Shown piece after piece: positions 12,050 through 23,000 of a stretch of DNA of 64,000 bases. The notes below the pieces were generated by a model. That model had not been told where the DNA came from. It saw only the letters and a list, made by a program, of their open reading frames with translations, and made no database searches. Location: NCBI GenBank assembly GCA_009602725.1, contig WELB01000016.1:363301-427300 (forward strand), read 5' to 3'. Made by a program: the position numbers and the translations under genes. Origin of the DNA: Spirogloea muscicola. Its lineage: Eukaryota; Streptophyta; Zygnematophyceae; Spirogloeales; Spirogloeaceae. The stretch's first letter is position 1; every line of letters begins with the position of its first letter.

Positions 12050-12490
12050 GCAAGCGCGGCCAGATTAACTGGTGGCTGGGAGAGGCCAGCCCAAAAGAAT
12101 GGACAAGGTCTGAAGGTCTAAGCAGCCTCAGGTCAGAGAGACTGGGTTCCTGGAAGCGGGTCCCCTGGCCAGAGCCAGAGGCAGCAGCGAGGGCTCTGCC
12201 TGCACGCAGGTGCAGCGCGCGGGCCATAGACCTCTGCAGCGAGACGGCCAAGCGCATGCGGTACACCTGCGCTAGCGACCCTGCTGCATGGGAGTCCACC
12301 GGCTCCCCATGGAAGCGGCGGACAATGGCCTGACGTGAGAGCTGGTTGAGCAGCTCGAGCCACCGAGCGCCCAGCGCCCCGTGCGTATCGATGGCGAGCG
12401 GGAAGAACTCGTCTTTCCGCGGGTGATCTGCATATTTTAGCTCCTTGGCCCGAGCGGCGCAGGCTACCGCATACCCAGCCTTGGTGGCAC
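12050..12490 (-). mobile_element. LINE-like element, C-terminal fragment
   Basis: On the minus strand this fragment encodes, with few interruptions, AGYAVACAARAKELKYADHP, then FFPLAIDTHGALGARWLELL, then SLAQVYRMRLAVSLQRSMAR and ALHLRAGRALAAASG. This resembles the extreme C-terminal part of a class of reverse-transcriptase polyproteins ('K-Y-ADH...PLA-DT-G--G' then 'LSVALQR-NA'), possibly a restriction-like endonuclease region. The element is fragmentary. Bases 12050-12118 are a family-B word shared almost exactly with 42.66 and 52.56 kb. Confidence 0.65.
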
Positions 12491-12549
12491 ACTGGGTTGG
12501 GTGTGAGCGGTCTTACGAGCCCTTCTCTCTTACCGACATCTGCTAAAGA

Positions 12550-12980
12550 AATAATAATAAAAAGTGGCTCTCCCAAAGGAGGAAGGGCTGTGAACAGCCA
12601 GCCCGAAAAATTTACTAAGCTGATCTGTTTCAGCATGTCTTGTCGCCCAGCCAGGTGCAGTCGGCATGGGTGCCCCCCCCGTAAAGAAAGCGTCAATAAG
12701 TACAACGTCGAGGAGGAGGTGAGGCCCGCCTACTGAGCTTCCATATGCATCGTCTCGTGTCTAGTTGTGTAGCTTTTATTTTCGGCACCTTTTCGGCTTT
12801 GGATATTGTCCATTCTTTTTGGGCTAGCTTGGCCAGCCCCTCTTCTCTAAGGGCGCGCCATTCTCTCGCCGCTCCGGGGGGTGGCGACAACGTCCAGACG
12901 CCTCACGTACGGCTTCCGCAATTCTGGGAGATGGGCATAATGCCCGACAGCTCCATTGCCAGATGGTACCCGGCCTAGTA
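12550..12980. repeat. Family-B repeat copies in opposite orientations
   Basis: A minus-oriented copy ('gtggctctcccaaaggagga' onward, about 12562-12620) is followed by a plus-oriented copy (about 12795-12870, 'tgtccattctttttgggcta', 'agggcgcgccattctctcgc'). No gene is seen. Confidence 0.5.
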
Positions 12981-13014
12981 AACCACAGCCCAAATTGCGT
13001 CTATTCGTGGGGGC

Positions 13015-13210
13015 AGCTTGGGCCACACCAGCATTTCGCAGGCATTAGTTGCATATCTGCGACTTTCACTTAATCTGCAGCGCTCGCAAGCTCTGGCTCT
13101 TCATCAGCGTGCAGGGCGCGCTCCAAGTCAGGCCACCAGCTTCCGTGGCGGCGCTTTGGCTCCCAAAGTTAGCTCGTCGGATTTGCATGTGCTCACCCGT
13201 GGGTACTGAT
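13015..13210 (+). mobile_element. LINE-like 3'-end fragment ending in VLTRGY-stop
   Basis: The frame reads ALALHQRAGRAPSQATSFRG, then SSDLHVLTRGY and a stop. The same terminus appears in plus copies at 16.2 and 52.8 kb and minus copies at 15.45, 19.66 and 41.25 kb, so it is the genuine C-terminus of the element's last ORF. The 3' flank holds a family-C copy (about 13270-13350). Confidence 0.65.
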
Positions 13211-13499
13211 GTTACGCTGTTACCTTAGGCGGCTCAGCGTAGGGCTCCATTTAATGTAGCCTTGTTTATCCTGCACTGGATCTGCCTGAACAATGTGTTG
13301 GCTCAAATTGGCCTCCCTATCATTCCATGCGCTCTGCGCGCCTTCTCTCTTTTAGTAGATTGTGTGACGCATTGCACTCACCTCCCTCAACACACCTAAG
13401 CTTGTGGGCAGCCAATGAACTCTCATCAGCAGGCTGACTTCATATGCCGCGGGCATTCTGGCCCTGATTTGCCGCACACGGGTTTCCAGTACCCTGTAG

Positions 13500-14450
13500 G
13501 GTTCTTTGGCTTAACCCTTGCATCTGCATGCTGCCTGTGCCCTGGCTGCCGCCTCCGGCTCTCGGCAGGAGCACTGCTTCGTGGCTCCTGATCTACGACT
13601 TGCGGCTGCTAAGTAGGATCACTAGGCGGCCACCCTCAGGTCATGGCTCTGGGAGGCCAGCCCAACACCAATGAACAAGGTCCAAAGGGGCCGTTGCAGT
13701 AAGTGCTCTCTCCTAATGGGGCGAGGGCTGTGAAAACTAGCTCCAGAAAGAATGGACAGGTCAAATTTGGAGAAGGTCCACGCCACCGTTACTGAAGTGC
13801 CCCATGGACGTCAGTGGCCAGCAGACTGTTTTTCTGATATTAGAATAGAGAGGAAAAGCAAGGAAGGTCATCCCAGGAGGGGGCGGCGATTGCTGTCAAA
13901 GAAACAACTCTCTATATAAGGCATTGTCTGTGAGAGGCCAGCCCAAAACTACGTACAAGTCTGTGCTGTCAAAGGTCAGCCCCGAATCTAGAAGGACAAG
14001 GTTCGAAGGGGCCGGGAAGTCGCTCCTGCAAAAGGGGGCGATGGCTGTAATTTAAGGAGAGACGATAGAGAGAGGAGCGATAAAGAAGTGGTGATAACAG
14101 GAGAAGAGGCCAGCCCAGAAAAAGAATGGATGAGGACTGAAGGCCCACAGCTTGGCGGTGAACTGGCGTGGGCGGTGTGGGGGGAGAGGCGCGCGGAGCG
14201 CATGGAGTGAGGGAGGCCGAGAGGAGGAAGCAGTAGCTCTGTCAAAGTAAGGCGATGGTTGTGAAAGGCCAGCCCAAAAGAATGGACAAGTTCTGAAGGG
14301 GTGTAAGCACTTTCAAGGGGGCGAGAGCTTTGAACAAAAGGCTCTCCTAAAGGGGGCGAGGGTTGTGACAAGCCAGCCTTTTCAAAAATTGACAAGGTCC
14401 AAAGGGGCCGCAGAAGCCGAAAGACATAAGTAAGCAAGGACCCTGTAGGA
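13500..14450. repeat. Nested family-B repeats and a short LINE-like remnant
   Basis: At 13510-13660 (+) there is a decayed C-terminal remnant. From 13640 to 14430 at least four minus-oriented family-B copies follow, each with 'ggccagcccaaaa' or similar and 'gaatggacaaggt'-type words. The region holds no host gene. Confidence 0.5.
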
Positions 14451-14469
14451 CTGTCACTTAGTAATCTCT

Positions 14470-15000
14470 AGACTGTAGCCGCAAGTCAAAAAGATTGGTC
14501 GCTGGAGGCAGTCCCCTTGACGAAAGCCAGAGGCTGCAGCGAGAGCACGGCCAGCAGGCAGATGTAAGGCGTGGGCCATGAATCGCTGGAGCTTATGGAC
14601 AAGCGCATGCGAAACACCTGCGCTAGCAAGCTAGCGGCGTTTAAGTCGGAATGCTCGCCCCACCTGCGGGACACAGCTCTGCACGCAAGCTGGTCAACAG
14701 GTCTAGTTACTCAGACCTGAGAGCCCGTGACATCGTTGGCCAGTGAAACGTATCCGTCCCCTTCCGGGTGGTCGACGTACTTGGCCTCTTCGCCACGAGC
14801 GGCATTCGCTGCTGCATACCCAGCCTTCGAAGCAGAGAGCCCCGGATTGGAGCGATCAACCACATCTGAGTTGGATCTGTCGGCGATGATGCGCGGGCCA
14901 CCGCCCGGCGTGGTGGCCACCAGCTCGACCCTCCGCATATGGAGTCCATCAGCCCTCGGCAGGATGGGCATGATGGACGTATTTTATGAACACCATGTAC
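14470..15000 (-). mobile_element. LINE-like C-terminal fragment
   Basis: The minus strand reads SKAGYAAANAARGEEAKYVD near 14770-14830 and an FVKGTASSDQSF end near 14490. It is homologous to the 12.05-12.49 kb copy but more diverged, with internal rearrangement. Broken. Confidence 0.55.
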
Positions 15001-15029
15001 CTTGCCTCTAGGTTGATGGGGGGCCAATT

Positions 15030-15600
15030 CGAGCCTTACGCCTCTTCTTTTTGGGCTGGCTGTTCACAGCCCTTGCCCCCTTCAAATACTTGGGGAGAAG
15101 ACAGAGCCACTTTCTTACGCATCCATGTGCGTAGTTCTCTTCTAGGTGCACGGCGGAGGACATGCGCCGCCATCTCCGATGTATCCGCCGCCCGTTTGCC
15201 GCATTCACACTGCAGCACTCCAAGAAGGGAAGGCGCGCTGTGCGCGTGAAATGAAAGGGAGGCCGATACAAGCCATTGGATAATTCAGCAGGGAGAAGAT
15301 GCACGGTGCGCATGAAATATAAGAAGGCCAACCCAAGTCAAAAGACATTGTTCAGGCAGAAACTAGTGGAAAACAAGGCTACATTAAACAAAGCCCTACG
15401 CTAAGGTGGTTAAATAAGGTAACAGTGTGGCGTTAGTACCCACGGGTGAGCACATACAAATCCGACAAGCTAAACTTGGGAAAAAGACGACAGGGCTGGA
15501 GCAACAAGGAGAGGAAGTGGCTCTTCCAGTGGGGGCAAGGGCTGTGATAATCCAGCCCGAAAAGAATTGACAAGGTTCGAAGGGGCCAACTTACGGAGGG
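15030..15600. repeat. Family-B and family-C repeats with a LINE-like terminus
   Basis: A plus-oriented family-B copy lies at about 15045-15115, a minus-oriented family-C copy at about 15230-15360, a minus SLSDLYVLTRGY terminus at about 15432-15475, and a minus family-B copy at about 15510-15595. These are nested insertions without a gene. Confidence 0.5.
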
Positions 15601-15618
15601 GCCCAAAGCGCGCCAGGC

Positions 15619-16215
15619 TTGCGCGCTGTGTCCCGCAGGCGAGGTGAGCAGGCTGACTTCAACGCCGCTAACTCGTTTGCCCAGGTCTACCGCATGCACT
15701 TGTCAATCTCCCTGCAGCGGTTCATGGCCCACGCCTTGCATCTACCTGCTCTCGCTGCACCCTCTGGCTTTCGTCAGGGGGATTGTTTTCCGGCAGCTAG
15801 TCTGCAGGATTTGAGGGCTCCTCACGCGTTCCTTATTGAGTGGATGTGGATCCATCCTACAGCCGTTCTAAAATAGCGCTGTAGGCCCGGGCGGCTTATG
15901 CGACTATCCATATCTCTGCACTAGATTCTGCCTGAACAATGGATTGGCTTGAATTGGCCTCCCTTTCGTTTCATGCGCTCCGCGCGCCTTCTCTCTTCAG
16001 CGGTCCATGGCCCTGGCTTTGCACCTGCGTGCTGGCAGCCGTGCTCTCGCTGCTGCCTCTGGCTTTCGTCAGGGGGATTGTCTTCCGCCAGCTAGTCTGT
16101 CGGATCACCAGCTTGCTAGGCGTGCAGTAGCCCAGGCTAATGGCTTCCATGGTGGTGGTTTGGCTCCTCTTAGCTTGTCAGACATGCATGTGCTCACTCG
16201 GGGATATTTAGTGTC
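15619..16215 (+). mobile_element. Two tandem LINE-like 3'-end fragments
   Basis: The first fragment (15640-15850) reads RRRGEQADFNAANSFAQVYR and then a GFRQGDCFPAASLQDLR-like end. After a family-C spacer (15905-15995) the second (about 16000-16210) reads ALALHLRAGSRALAAASG and SLSDMHVLTRGY. Both carry only the extreme C-terminus. Two copies in the same orientation, separated by family C, suggest that family C is part of the 3' UTR or the insertion neighbourhood of this element. Confidence 0.6.
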
Positions 16216-16254
16216 CCCCTTAGCCAGCTCTTTACCCCGTCAACAGGACATTTT

Positions 16255-16690
16255 AAAAGCTAGAATTGGCCTCCCTTTCGATTTCATGCGCACCGCGCGC
16301 CTTCTCTCAAATTTGAGGCTCCTCACTCGTTGTTAATGAGTGGTCCATCCTATCCCAGTTTTTTGAAATAGCGCTTCTGAACCTTAGTCGTTTGGCCCCG
16401 TCGAACCTTGTCAATTCTTTTCGGGCTGGCTTCTCACAGCCCTTGCACCCACTGGGAGAGCCACTTCTTCATTAGGCCCCTCCGTAACAAGCAAGGAAGC
16501 GCGGCCAGGTTTGACTGGATGGCTGTGAGAAGAAAGTGCTCGCCCATAGAGAAGAAACTTTCGTGTATTTGAAACAAACGAAGGCCAAATGGCCAAGTAC
16601 AAAGGCAAGCACATCTTAAGACCTACATAATCTACAGTAGATTGACCCGCTCAATAACCACGGGTCAAAACATGAAAATCGCTAACCGAT
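16255..16690. repeat. Family C, B and D repeat copies
   Basis: Family C lies at about 16258-16310, family B (+) at about 16400-16480, and family D at about 16585-16680 ('tggccaagtacaaaggcaag', then 'ttgacccgctcaataaccac'). No gene. Confidence 0.5.
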
Positions 16691-17046
16691 GCCTGAATAC
16701 TAGATGGCAGATACGAAGCCCTTCTGCCACCAACCAGAGCTCGCCCAGCTTTCTGGTGCAAAGCATTAGCCTGAGCACGCTCCAAACAGGCCGAAACTCG
16801 TCGTTGCAGAACGACGGATATGCAGCTGGCAAGCCCATCTCAGCCGGGAACACATCTGCATGTCGTGTGTAGCCTAGATTGGCTATGTTTGGAAAGAGAG
16901 TAACGAAACGAGGACTTAAGCAGCCAAAGATGTCAATTGCTGCTGGCAGGAGCTGATCACGTTGGGTTTAATCAGAGTACTGCTGCAACTTTCTTTGTTC
17001 AGCACTGCCCACTGCGTGCCAAGCGATGTGTGTCGATGCTGGACCT

Positions 17047-17890
17047 CTATGGGCCTCCGTAAGCACAACATCGACCAAGGCCCGTGGTCCTCCCCAGGTT
17101 GCACGCCCACAATGTCAAATGTGCGGCGATGATGACATCCCTGAGCATCTGTGGTGATAGCATGATGTTGCTCACTTCCACGACCGCACGGAACCCGGCG
17201 TCGCGCATCAAACCCGCCAGGGCATCACGGAGGAGGTTGTGTATGCCCACCAATTGTGGTCCAGTGGGGCATCGCAGCATGTGAGTGGCGAGCTCAGCAC
17301 CCTCGGCACGGAAGCTGCACTCACACTGGCGCACCCCAATCAGGCAATTAGGTGGGAGGCCGAGGAAGAGTTGAAGCAACATCCGAAAGGCCTCGGAGCT
17401 GATGCTGAAGGCGCTGGCCACGGTGTGTGAGGTGATCCAGTCTGTGGCTCCAGGTGAGGCGAGGGAAGTAAGTCTTGCCAGGCTCCTTGGATTGTTGTGG
17501 ATCTCTGGCAGCCTCCTCAAGCTTCTGCGGCGCTCATATTCCACTGCCGTAACCAGTTCGGATTGTGCCCCTCTATCCGAAGCTTGGGCGAGGGCGGAGA
17601 ATGGCGTGAGTAGGGGTTGTATAGAGGGGAAAGAGCCGATTGCCGAGTCACGGATGCTCCTCAGATCCGCTTGGAGGGGGAAGGAGCCTTTCTCCACATT
17701 GTGTACGGGATCGTGGAGGCAAGGGAAGCGCATGGGAAGCATAGAGGCGATCTGGTGCCAGCAGCCCAGGAAGGCTGCTTGCGCGGTCTGCTCCAACGAC
17801 CGGCAGCCAAGGCCGCCCATGCGAGTAGGGAGGGAAGCCTGGAGGGAAGATGAAGAGGAGGAGAGAAGGCGCGCGGTGCGCATGAAATTG
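17047..17890 (-). mobile_element. Reverse-transcriptase polyprotein fragment (LINE-like), C-terminal part
   Basis: An 830-bp frame on the minus strand reads MGGLGCRSLEQTAQAAFLGC near its start, which is the post-catalytic segment of many LINE-type reverse transcriptases (GGLGLRS...AAFLGSW). A Cys/His knuckle follows (CECSFRAEGAELATHMLRC, i.e. C-x-C...H-x3-C), then a segment resembling HN-LRDAL--L-RDAGF. The RT catalytic core (YxDD) is absent. This is the longest coding remnant of the family here. It is bounded on both sides by family-B/C sequence and LINE-like termini. I infer a non-LTR element; a phylogeny would be needed to be certain. Confidence 0.65.
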
Positions 17891-17934
17891 AAAGGGATGC
17901 CATTTCTAGCCTTACAAATGTCCTGTTAACTGGG

Positions 17935-18100
17935 TAATGAGCTGGCTAAGGGGGACACTACATCCCCGAGTGAGCACAAGCATATCTGACATGCTATACT
18001 GAGGCGCCAAACCACCACCACGGAAGCCATTCGCCTGGGCTAATGCCGACCAGCACGCTGTGTATCGCGAGTGCCTGGGAGCGCTGTAGACTCAATGATA
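17935..18100 (-). mobile_element. LINE-like 3'-end fragment
   Basis: The minus strand reads a decayed YTACWSALAQANGFRGGGLA-like end followed by SDMLVLTRG. It is similar to the plus copies at 16.1 and 52.7 kb. Confidence 0.5.
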
Positions 18101-18129
18101 GTCGCATTCTATAGAAAGGGGAAAGAGGA

Positions 18130-18360
18130 AGATTGTAGAAGGGATGCTAGGGACTGCAGCAGGGAGTTGTCGAATTCCTTGTAGAGCTCGCCCACCATGC
18201 CCAATGGGGCGACTGTCCGTTGCAGGTAGCAGTGCCAACGGGTTTAGGTTACGCCAGCTGTGTCGAATTCTTTGTAGAGCTCGCCCACCATGCCCGGCGG
18301 GGCGACTGTCCGTTGCAGATAGCATGGCCAACGAGAATGGCCAACGCCAGCTGTGTCCCC
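18130..18360. repeat. Two direct repeats of about 90 bp
   Basis: The segment 'gtcgaattccttgtagagct' with the following gcccaccatgccc...ggggcgactgtccgttgcag (18168-18225) recurs at 18260-18318 ('gtcgaattctttgtagagct'). The two copies share most bases. Function unknown; they are probably remnants of another repeat. Confidence 0.7.
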
Positions 18361-18499
18361 AAGGAGGGGAAGGAGAAAGGCGCGCGGGGCGCATGAAATG
18401 AAAAGGGAGGCCAAAAGGTGGGAAGGGAAGGGAGGGGGGCGAGGTGTTTTGGAGGCGTTCCCGCAAGTCCACCGCCACGTGAGCTGGTGTGTCAAGGGG

Positions 18500-19250
18500 G
18501 GACCTTGAGGATGGCCAGCCCATTGGCAGGGCTCGCCCATAGAGAAGAGGGGCTGGCAAAGCCAGCCAAAAAGGAATGGACAATGTCTGATGGAGCTGGA
18601 GCAAGGATGAAGACTTCGTGTCAAGGAGCAAGGAGCAACGGGGCCCTCCCGTCCCACTTCGTGACGCCCACGGAAAAAGAATGGGCAGCGGGCCGGCAAC
18701 CGTCAGGCCGGAAGCGGCGCGCCCAATCAAGAAGAAAAGAACAAAGGGCTCGCCCATGAGGATAGGGGCTGGAAAAGCCAGCCCCAAAAAGAAGGAACAA
18801 AGTAAGAGAAGGGGGCCAGCGGAAAGAAAGGAAGTGCTCGCCCATAGAGAAGAAGAAGAAGTGGCTCTCCCAATGGGGGCAATGAGGGCTGTGAAAAGCC
18901 AGCCCGAAAAGAGTTGACAAGGTTCGAAGGGGCCAAACTACGAGCTAAGCAGCGACTGCGGGGCCTGAAGAGGCTATGGCAGAAGGGGGGAGGATGTGAG
19001 AAGCCAGCCCGAAAAGAACTGACAAGGTTCGAAGGGGCCAAACTACGAGCTAAGCAGCGACTGCGGGGCCTGAAGAGGCTATGGCAGAAGGGGGGAGGAT
19101 GGAGAAGAGGGGCTGGCAAAGCCAGCCCAAAACAGAATGGACATTGTCCAAAGCCAAAGGAGCCGGAAAAGGACTAACTACACTACAAAACACTGCAAAG
19201 CACATATAGGATGCAGAGGGAAGCTCAGTACCCGCGAGTGAGCAACGTCA
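18500..19250. repeat. Family-B tandem array (first block)
   Basis: Minus-oriented family-B units follow each other: 'gggctggcaaagccagccaa' at about 18548, 'ggggctggaaaagccagccc' at about 18765, then units at 18862-18980 and 18990-19100. The last two share a roughly 100-bp segment almost exactly ('gacaaggttcgaaggggcca', 'actacgagctaagcagcgac', 'tgaagaggctatggcagaag'). It is an amplified non-coding repeat. Confidence 0.7.
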
Positions 19251-19274
19251 GGTCTGAGTAGCTCGCTGCAGGGA

Positions 19275-19650
19275 AAGAGACACAAGAGGAAGAAAAGGGC
19301 TCGCCCAATCAAGGGGCCCCCGCGCGATCACGTGGCCCGCGGCGCCGCGCCAATGAGCAGGCCCCCCGCGGTGCGCTGCACCTCGGACAAGAAAGGAGAA
19401 GAAGTGGCTCTCCCAATGGGGGCAAGGGCTGTGAGAAGCCAGCCCGAAAAGAATTGACAAGGTTCGAAGGGGCCAAACTACGAGCTAAGCAGCGACTGCG
19501 GGGCCTGAAGAAGTGGCTCTCCCAATGGGGGCAAGGGCTGTGAGAAGCCAGCCCGAAAAGAATTGCAAGGTTCGAAGGGGCCAAACTACGAGCTAAGCAG
19601 CGACTGCGGGGCCTGAAGAGGCTATGGCAGAACGGGGAAGGATGGACCAC
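19275..19650. repeat. Family-B tandem array (second block)
   Basis: Two consecutive units (about 19398-19508 and 19508-19630) share 'gtggctctcccaatgggggc' and 'actacgagctaagcagcgac'. The block and its right flank are nearly the same as 43020-43290. Confidence 0.7.
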
Positions 19651-19990
19651 TTAGTAGTTACGAGTGAGGAGCCTCACATCCGACAGACTAGCTGCCGGTA
19701 AACTATCCCCCTGACGAAAGCCGGAGGCCGCAGCGAGAGCACGGCCAGCACGCAGATGCAAGGCGTGGACAAGAAAGCGCCCCCCGTGAAGGAGGATGAT
19801 ATGGGCTGGGGAAAGCCAGCCCAGAAAAGAATGAACCAAGGACGAGAAGGGGCCAGGGGAAGCACAAAGCACACAATGAGACCCAAGGAGCTACGAAGCT
19901 CTTAGTAACCCTTAGGTCAGAGAAACTTGGCTCCTGGACTCGGGTCCCTGGCCAGAGCCAGAGGCACACCCGTGACCCTCCGGCCGTATG
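19650..19990 (-). mobile_element. LINE-like 3'-end fragments, split by family B
   Basis: The minus strand reads HALHLRAGRALAAASGFRQG and SLSDVRLLTRNY-stop (about 19655-19770). A family-B insertion follows (19790-19905), then a second decayed terminus (about 19905-19990). It immediately precedes the first exon of the CLC gene. Confidence 0.6.
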
Positions 19991-20017
19991 AAGCGGCACA
20001 TCCTCTTTCAATGATCA

Positions 20018-23000
20018 ATGACCGCTTCTCCCCCTCCAAGACGACGGCGCCGCCATGGGAGCCCGGGCGTCGCGGACGGCAGCGCCGCCGCCGCCGCCGG
20101 CGGCGGCGGCGGCGCGGGAGNCTCGGCCGGCGCCGAAAATGGCGGCCGCGGCGGCCGCAGCGCCGGCGGCGACGACGACGACGACGAGGACGTGGACCTC
20201 GAGAGGTATCCCGGCCAAGCCGCTGCCTCTTGGCGCAATCGCTTTCCCCTCAGCGAGCCCGGCGCGGAGAGCCCCCCCAGGGGCTGTCGTTACGGCGGCC
20301 TGCATCTTACAGGCCGTGTGTTTTATGTCCGTCTGGCCCCTCAGCCTGGACTTCGCGCCCATCCACAACCGCGTCTTCGCGATGGAGGCCAAGCTCCACG
20401 GCCGGAGCCGCCACCTCCAAGGGTGCGTTCTCGGCCCATGCATCCCGTCCCTCGGCTATCCAGCATTGTCTCTATGCTAATTTAGCACCTTTGGCACTCC
20501 GGCAGACATATGCACTCTACACTGGCGTCCGAGCAGTAAAGAACCCCTGTGCATACGTCCCTACTTCAGAAGCAAGCAAGATAACAAGGACTGTACAGGC
20601 ATTCCTCAGCCTGCTGAACTTGTTTGGGCCCTGCAGGTACACTAGCGCCACCGTAGCCAAGTGGACCTGCACGCTGTGCATTGGCCTTCTCACAGGTGAC
20701 ACTGCTTGCTGCCGCTGGCAGGCACACTGCCACGTCTCAGCTAATTGGTGTGCACTGCACAGCACAGGTTTTGAGTCAATCCAGCTGCATGAGCCTTCAA
20801 AAGCTAGGCCTTGGTGTCCAGCCCATTTGAAGTGTATCTGCTTGTTAGATGCCTTGCACTGACTGCTCGCTACATTCCAATCCAGGCCTCGTCTCCTTCG
20901 CGATTGAAGTGTTTGCTGAGGAAGTTCGCAACCAGAAGGTTGTTTCATCACCCCCCTGACTTGACCCACAGCCTTTGGGCTGTGCTTTTGGAAACTTAGC
21001 TCAATAGATCTGACTGCAAAGGCACTAGTTGAAGCTGGAAACACCTTGTTAGAACGTTGCTCATAGAGGAGACCTATCAGCTCTGAGGTTGCTCATTGAG
21101 GTTACTCATCAGCTCTGAGGCTGCTCATGCAAGCAAGTCAGTCAAGAAACAGGAAGGCCTTCAGCACTGACGCCTGGCTATGTGGAACAAGACAGATGCG
21201 CTTTGCTCTTTCCCGTATCAATCTTGGAGCACCACTCGTCGCCTTCCTGGGATACGCCGCTTACGGCCTCGTCGTTGTGGGCATCATCAGCGCAGCGGTG
21301 AGGGGCTGACACACCTGTGTGAGGGTCTTTTCAGATCACAGCAACCCTCAGCACAGACGTTTACCCTGCATGTTAGGCCACGAGACATAACCAAGACGAG
21401 GTAGATGGCTCATCCTGAACTGTCTGTGAGCCTGCATCATTTGAGAGGGGGGCACTGCAGAGCAGCAATTGGACTCTTGACTAATTACTTGGTTGACAGC
21501 AGCCTCAGTCTCTCAGTCATAGATGGACTAGTTACTACATGATGATCATCTGCGAGTGGGCTCGTAGGTCCTATATCTTGCACCAGCAGCTGCAGGTGGA
21601 GGCGTGACGCTTGTGATGGCCAACCTGAATGGCATTCACATTCCTTATTTGCTGAGCATTGACACCCTTATTACAAAGGTGAGCCCGCACCTGCAGGAGC
21701 CATGCCATGCACTGTCCTCTGGTGCATTCACAACAGTCTTCTGAGATGCTGGCTGGTATCGTGTTGCATCCAGACATTTGGCGTGATGTTTGCTGTCACC
21801 ACCGGCATGGCTGTGGGGCCAGAGGGGCCCTTAGTCCATATCGGCGCCGCAATTGCCAACAGGTTCACAGCCCTCTCTGCGCAAGCGCTCGCCCTTCCTT
21901 CGAATGACCAGCTGCTTACGGCCTCCAGCTCTTCAACCATTCATTCTGAGAACAGCATTGACAGCAGTAGCAACAGCAGCGGCCCATGTGGACAGGACAC
22001 TGGCAGGCTCTTGGGATTGCCCTCCGAGCTTTTGATAAGTGAGCAGGCTTTGGAGGTTGGGGATGATCACAAGGGTCCAGTGAGTAGGCAGGACAAAGAG
22101 TTCTCATCGAGAGAAGCGGTCAAGTCAGAGCAGGCTGTTCAGAGAGGCTTTAAGGACACAGCACCTCGTCCGTCCCTGGCAATGTACTCCCTGGACACGA
22201 ATGAGGAGGACGAGGACACTCTTCAAGATAACTACTTTGGCCGATTCGGCAAGTGGTTGCAGGCAGCTCGGATACCAATTGTAAGACATGAAACTAGGTA
22301 CCCCGTGACAGGTGTTCATTGACAATTTAATCATTGACGTTGATCTTCTAGACTGCCCTGTCAAGGTCTCAAAGAATCCATGCAGGTGACACCAGAAGCA
22401 TTCTGACTGCTGCGTCCAATCTGCAGGAGTTTCACAATGACCTGGATCGACGAGAGTTCATTTCAGCTGGAGCTGCAGCAGGGTTCGGCCCCAAAGCCTG
22501 CTACATGCACTAGCTCTGACGCTATCTCGTGATGCCAGAAAAATGCCACATGCATGGCAGTTCCACTCTGGCAAAAGGCCCGTTGCCATGTGACAGTCTC
22601 TTACCAGGCATTGAAGCACGGGCCATGCAATGGAGACATGTCGCGAGGCACAAAGTCAACACGGTAGTGCATTTTGCAGGGTGTCGGCAGCATTTGGATC
22701 ACCCGTCGGAGGGGTTCTCTTTTCCATGGAGGAAGCCTCATCATTCTGGTCAAGAAAGGTCTGTTGGGCTATGCATAAATTGCAGGCCACGCTCCATCTT
22801 TTTCATGTGGAAGCACCCTTCGTGTAATTTACAGTGAACATTATGACATATTCAGTGAACATCATGATAACAGTCACCTGGTCATTGCTGACATGCCCCA
22901 CAGTGCAGGTCATGTGGCGATCTTTATTGTGTGCATCAGTTGCAACAGTCACGCTATCTCTTGTAAGGAGCAGGTGTGCCCCGTCGCTGTGTAATCTGCA

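Noticed and set aside
17047-17883. Host gene on the minus strand at 17 kb
   Set aside because: The GGLG-RSL...AAFLG segment plus the Cys/His knuckle, and its position inside nested repeats, fit a retroelement polyprotein remnant instead.
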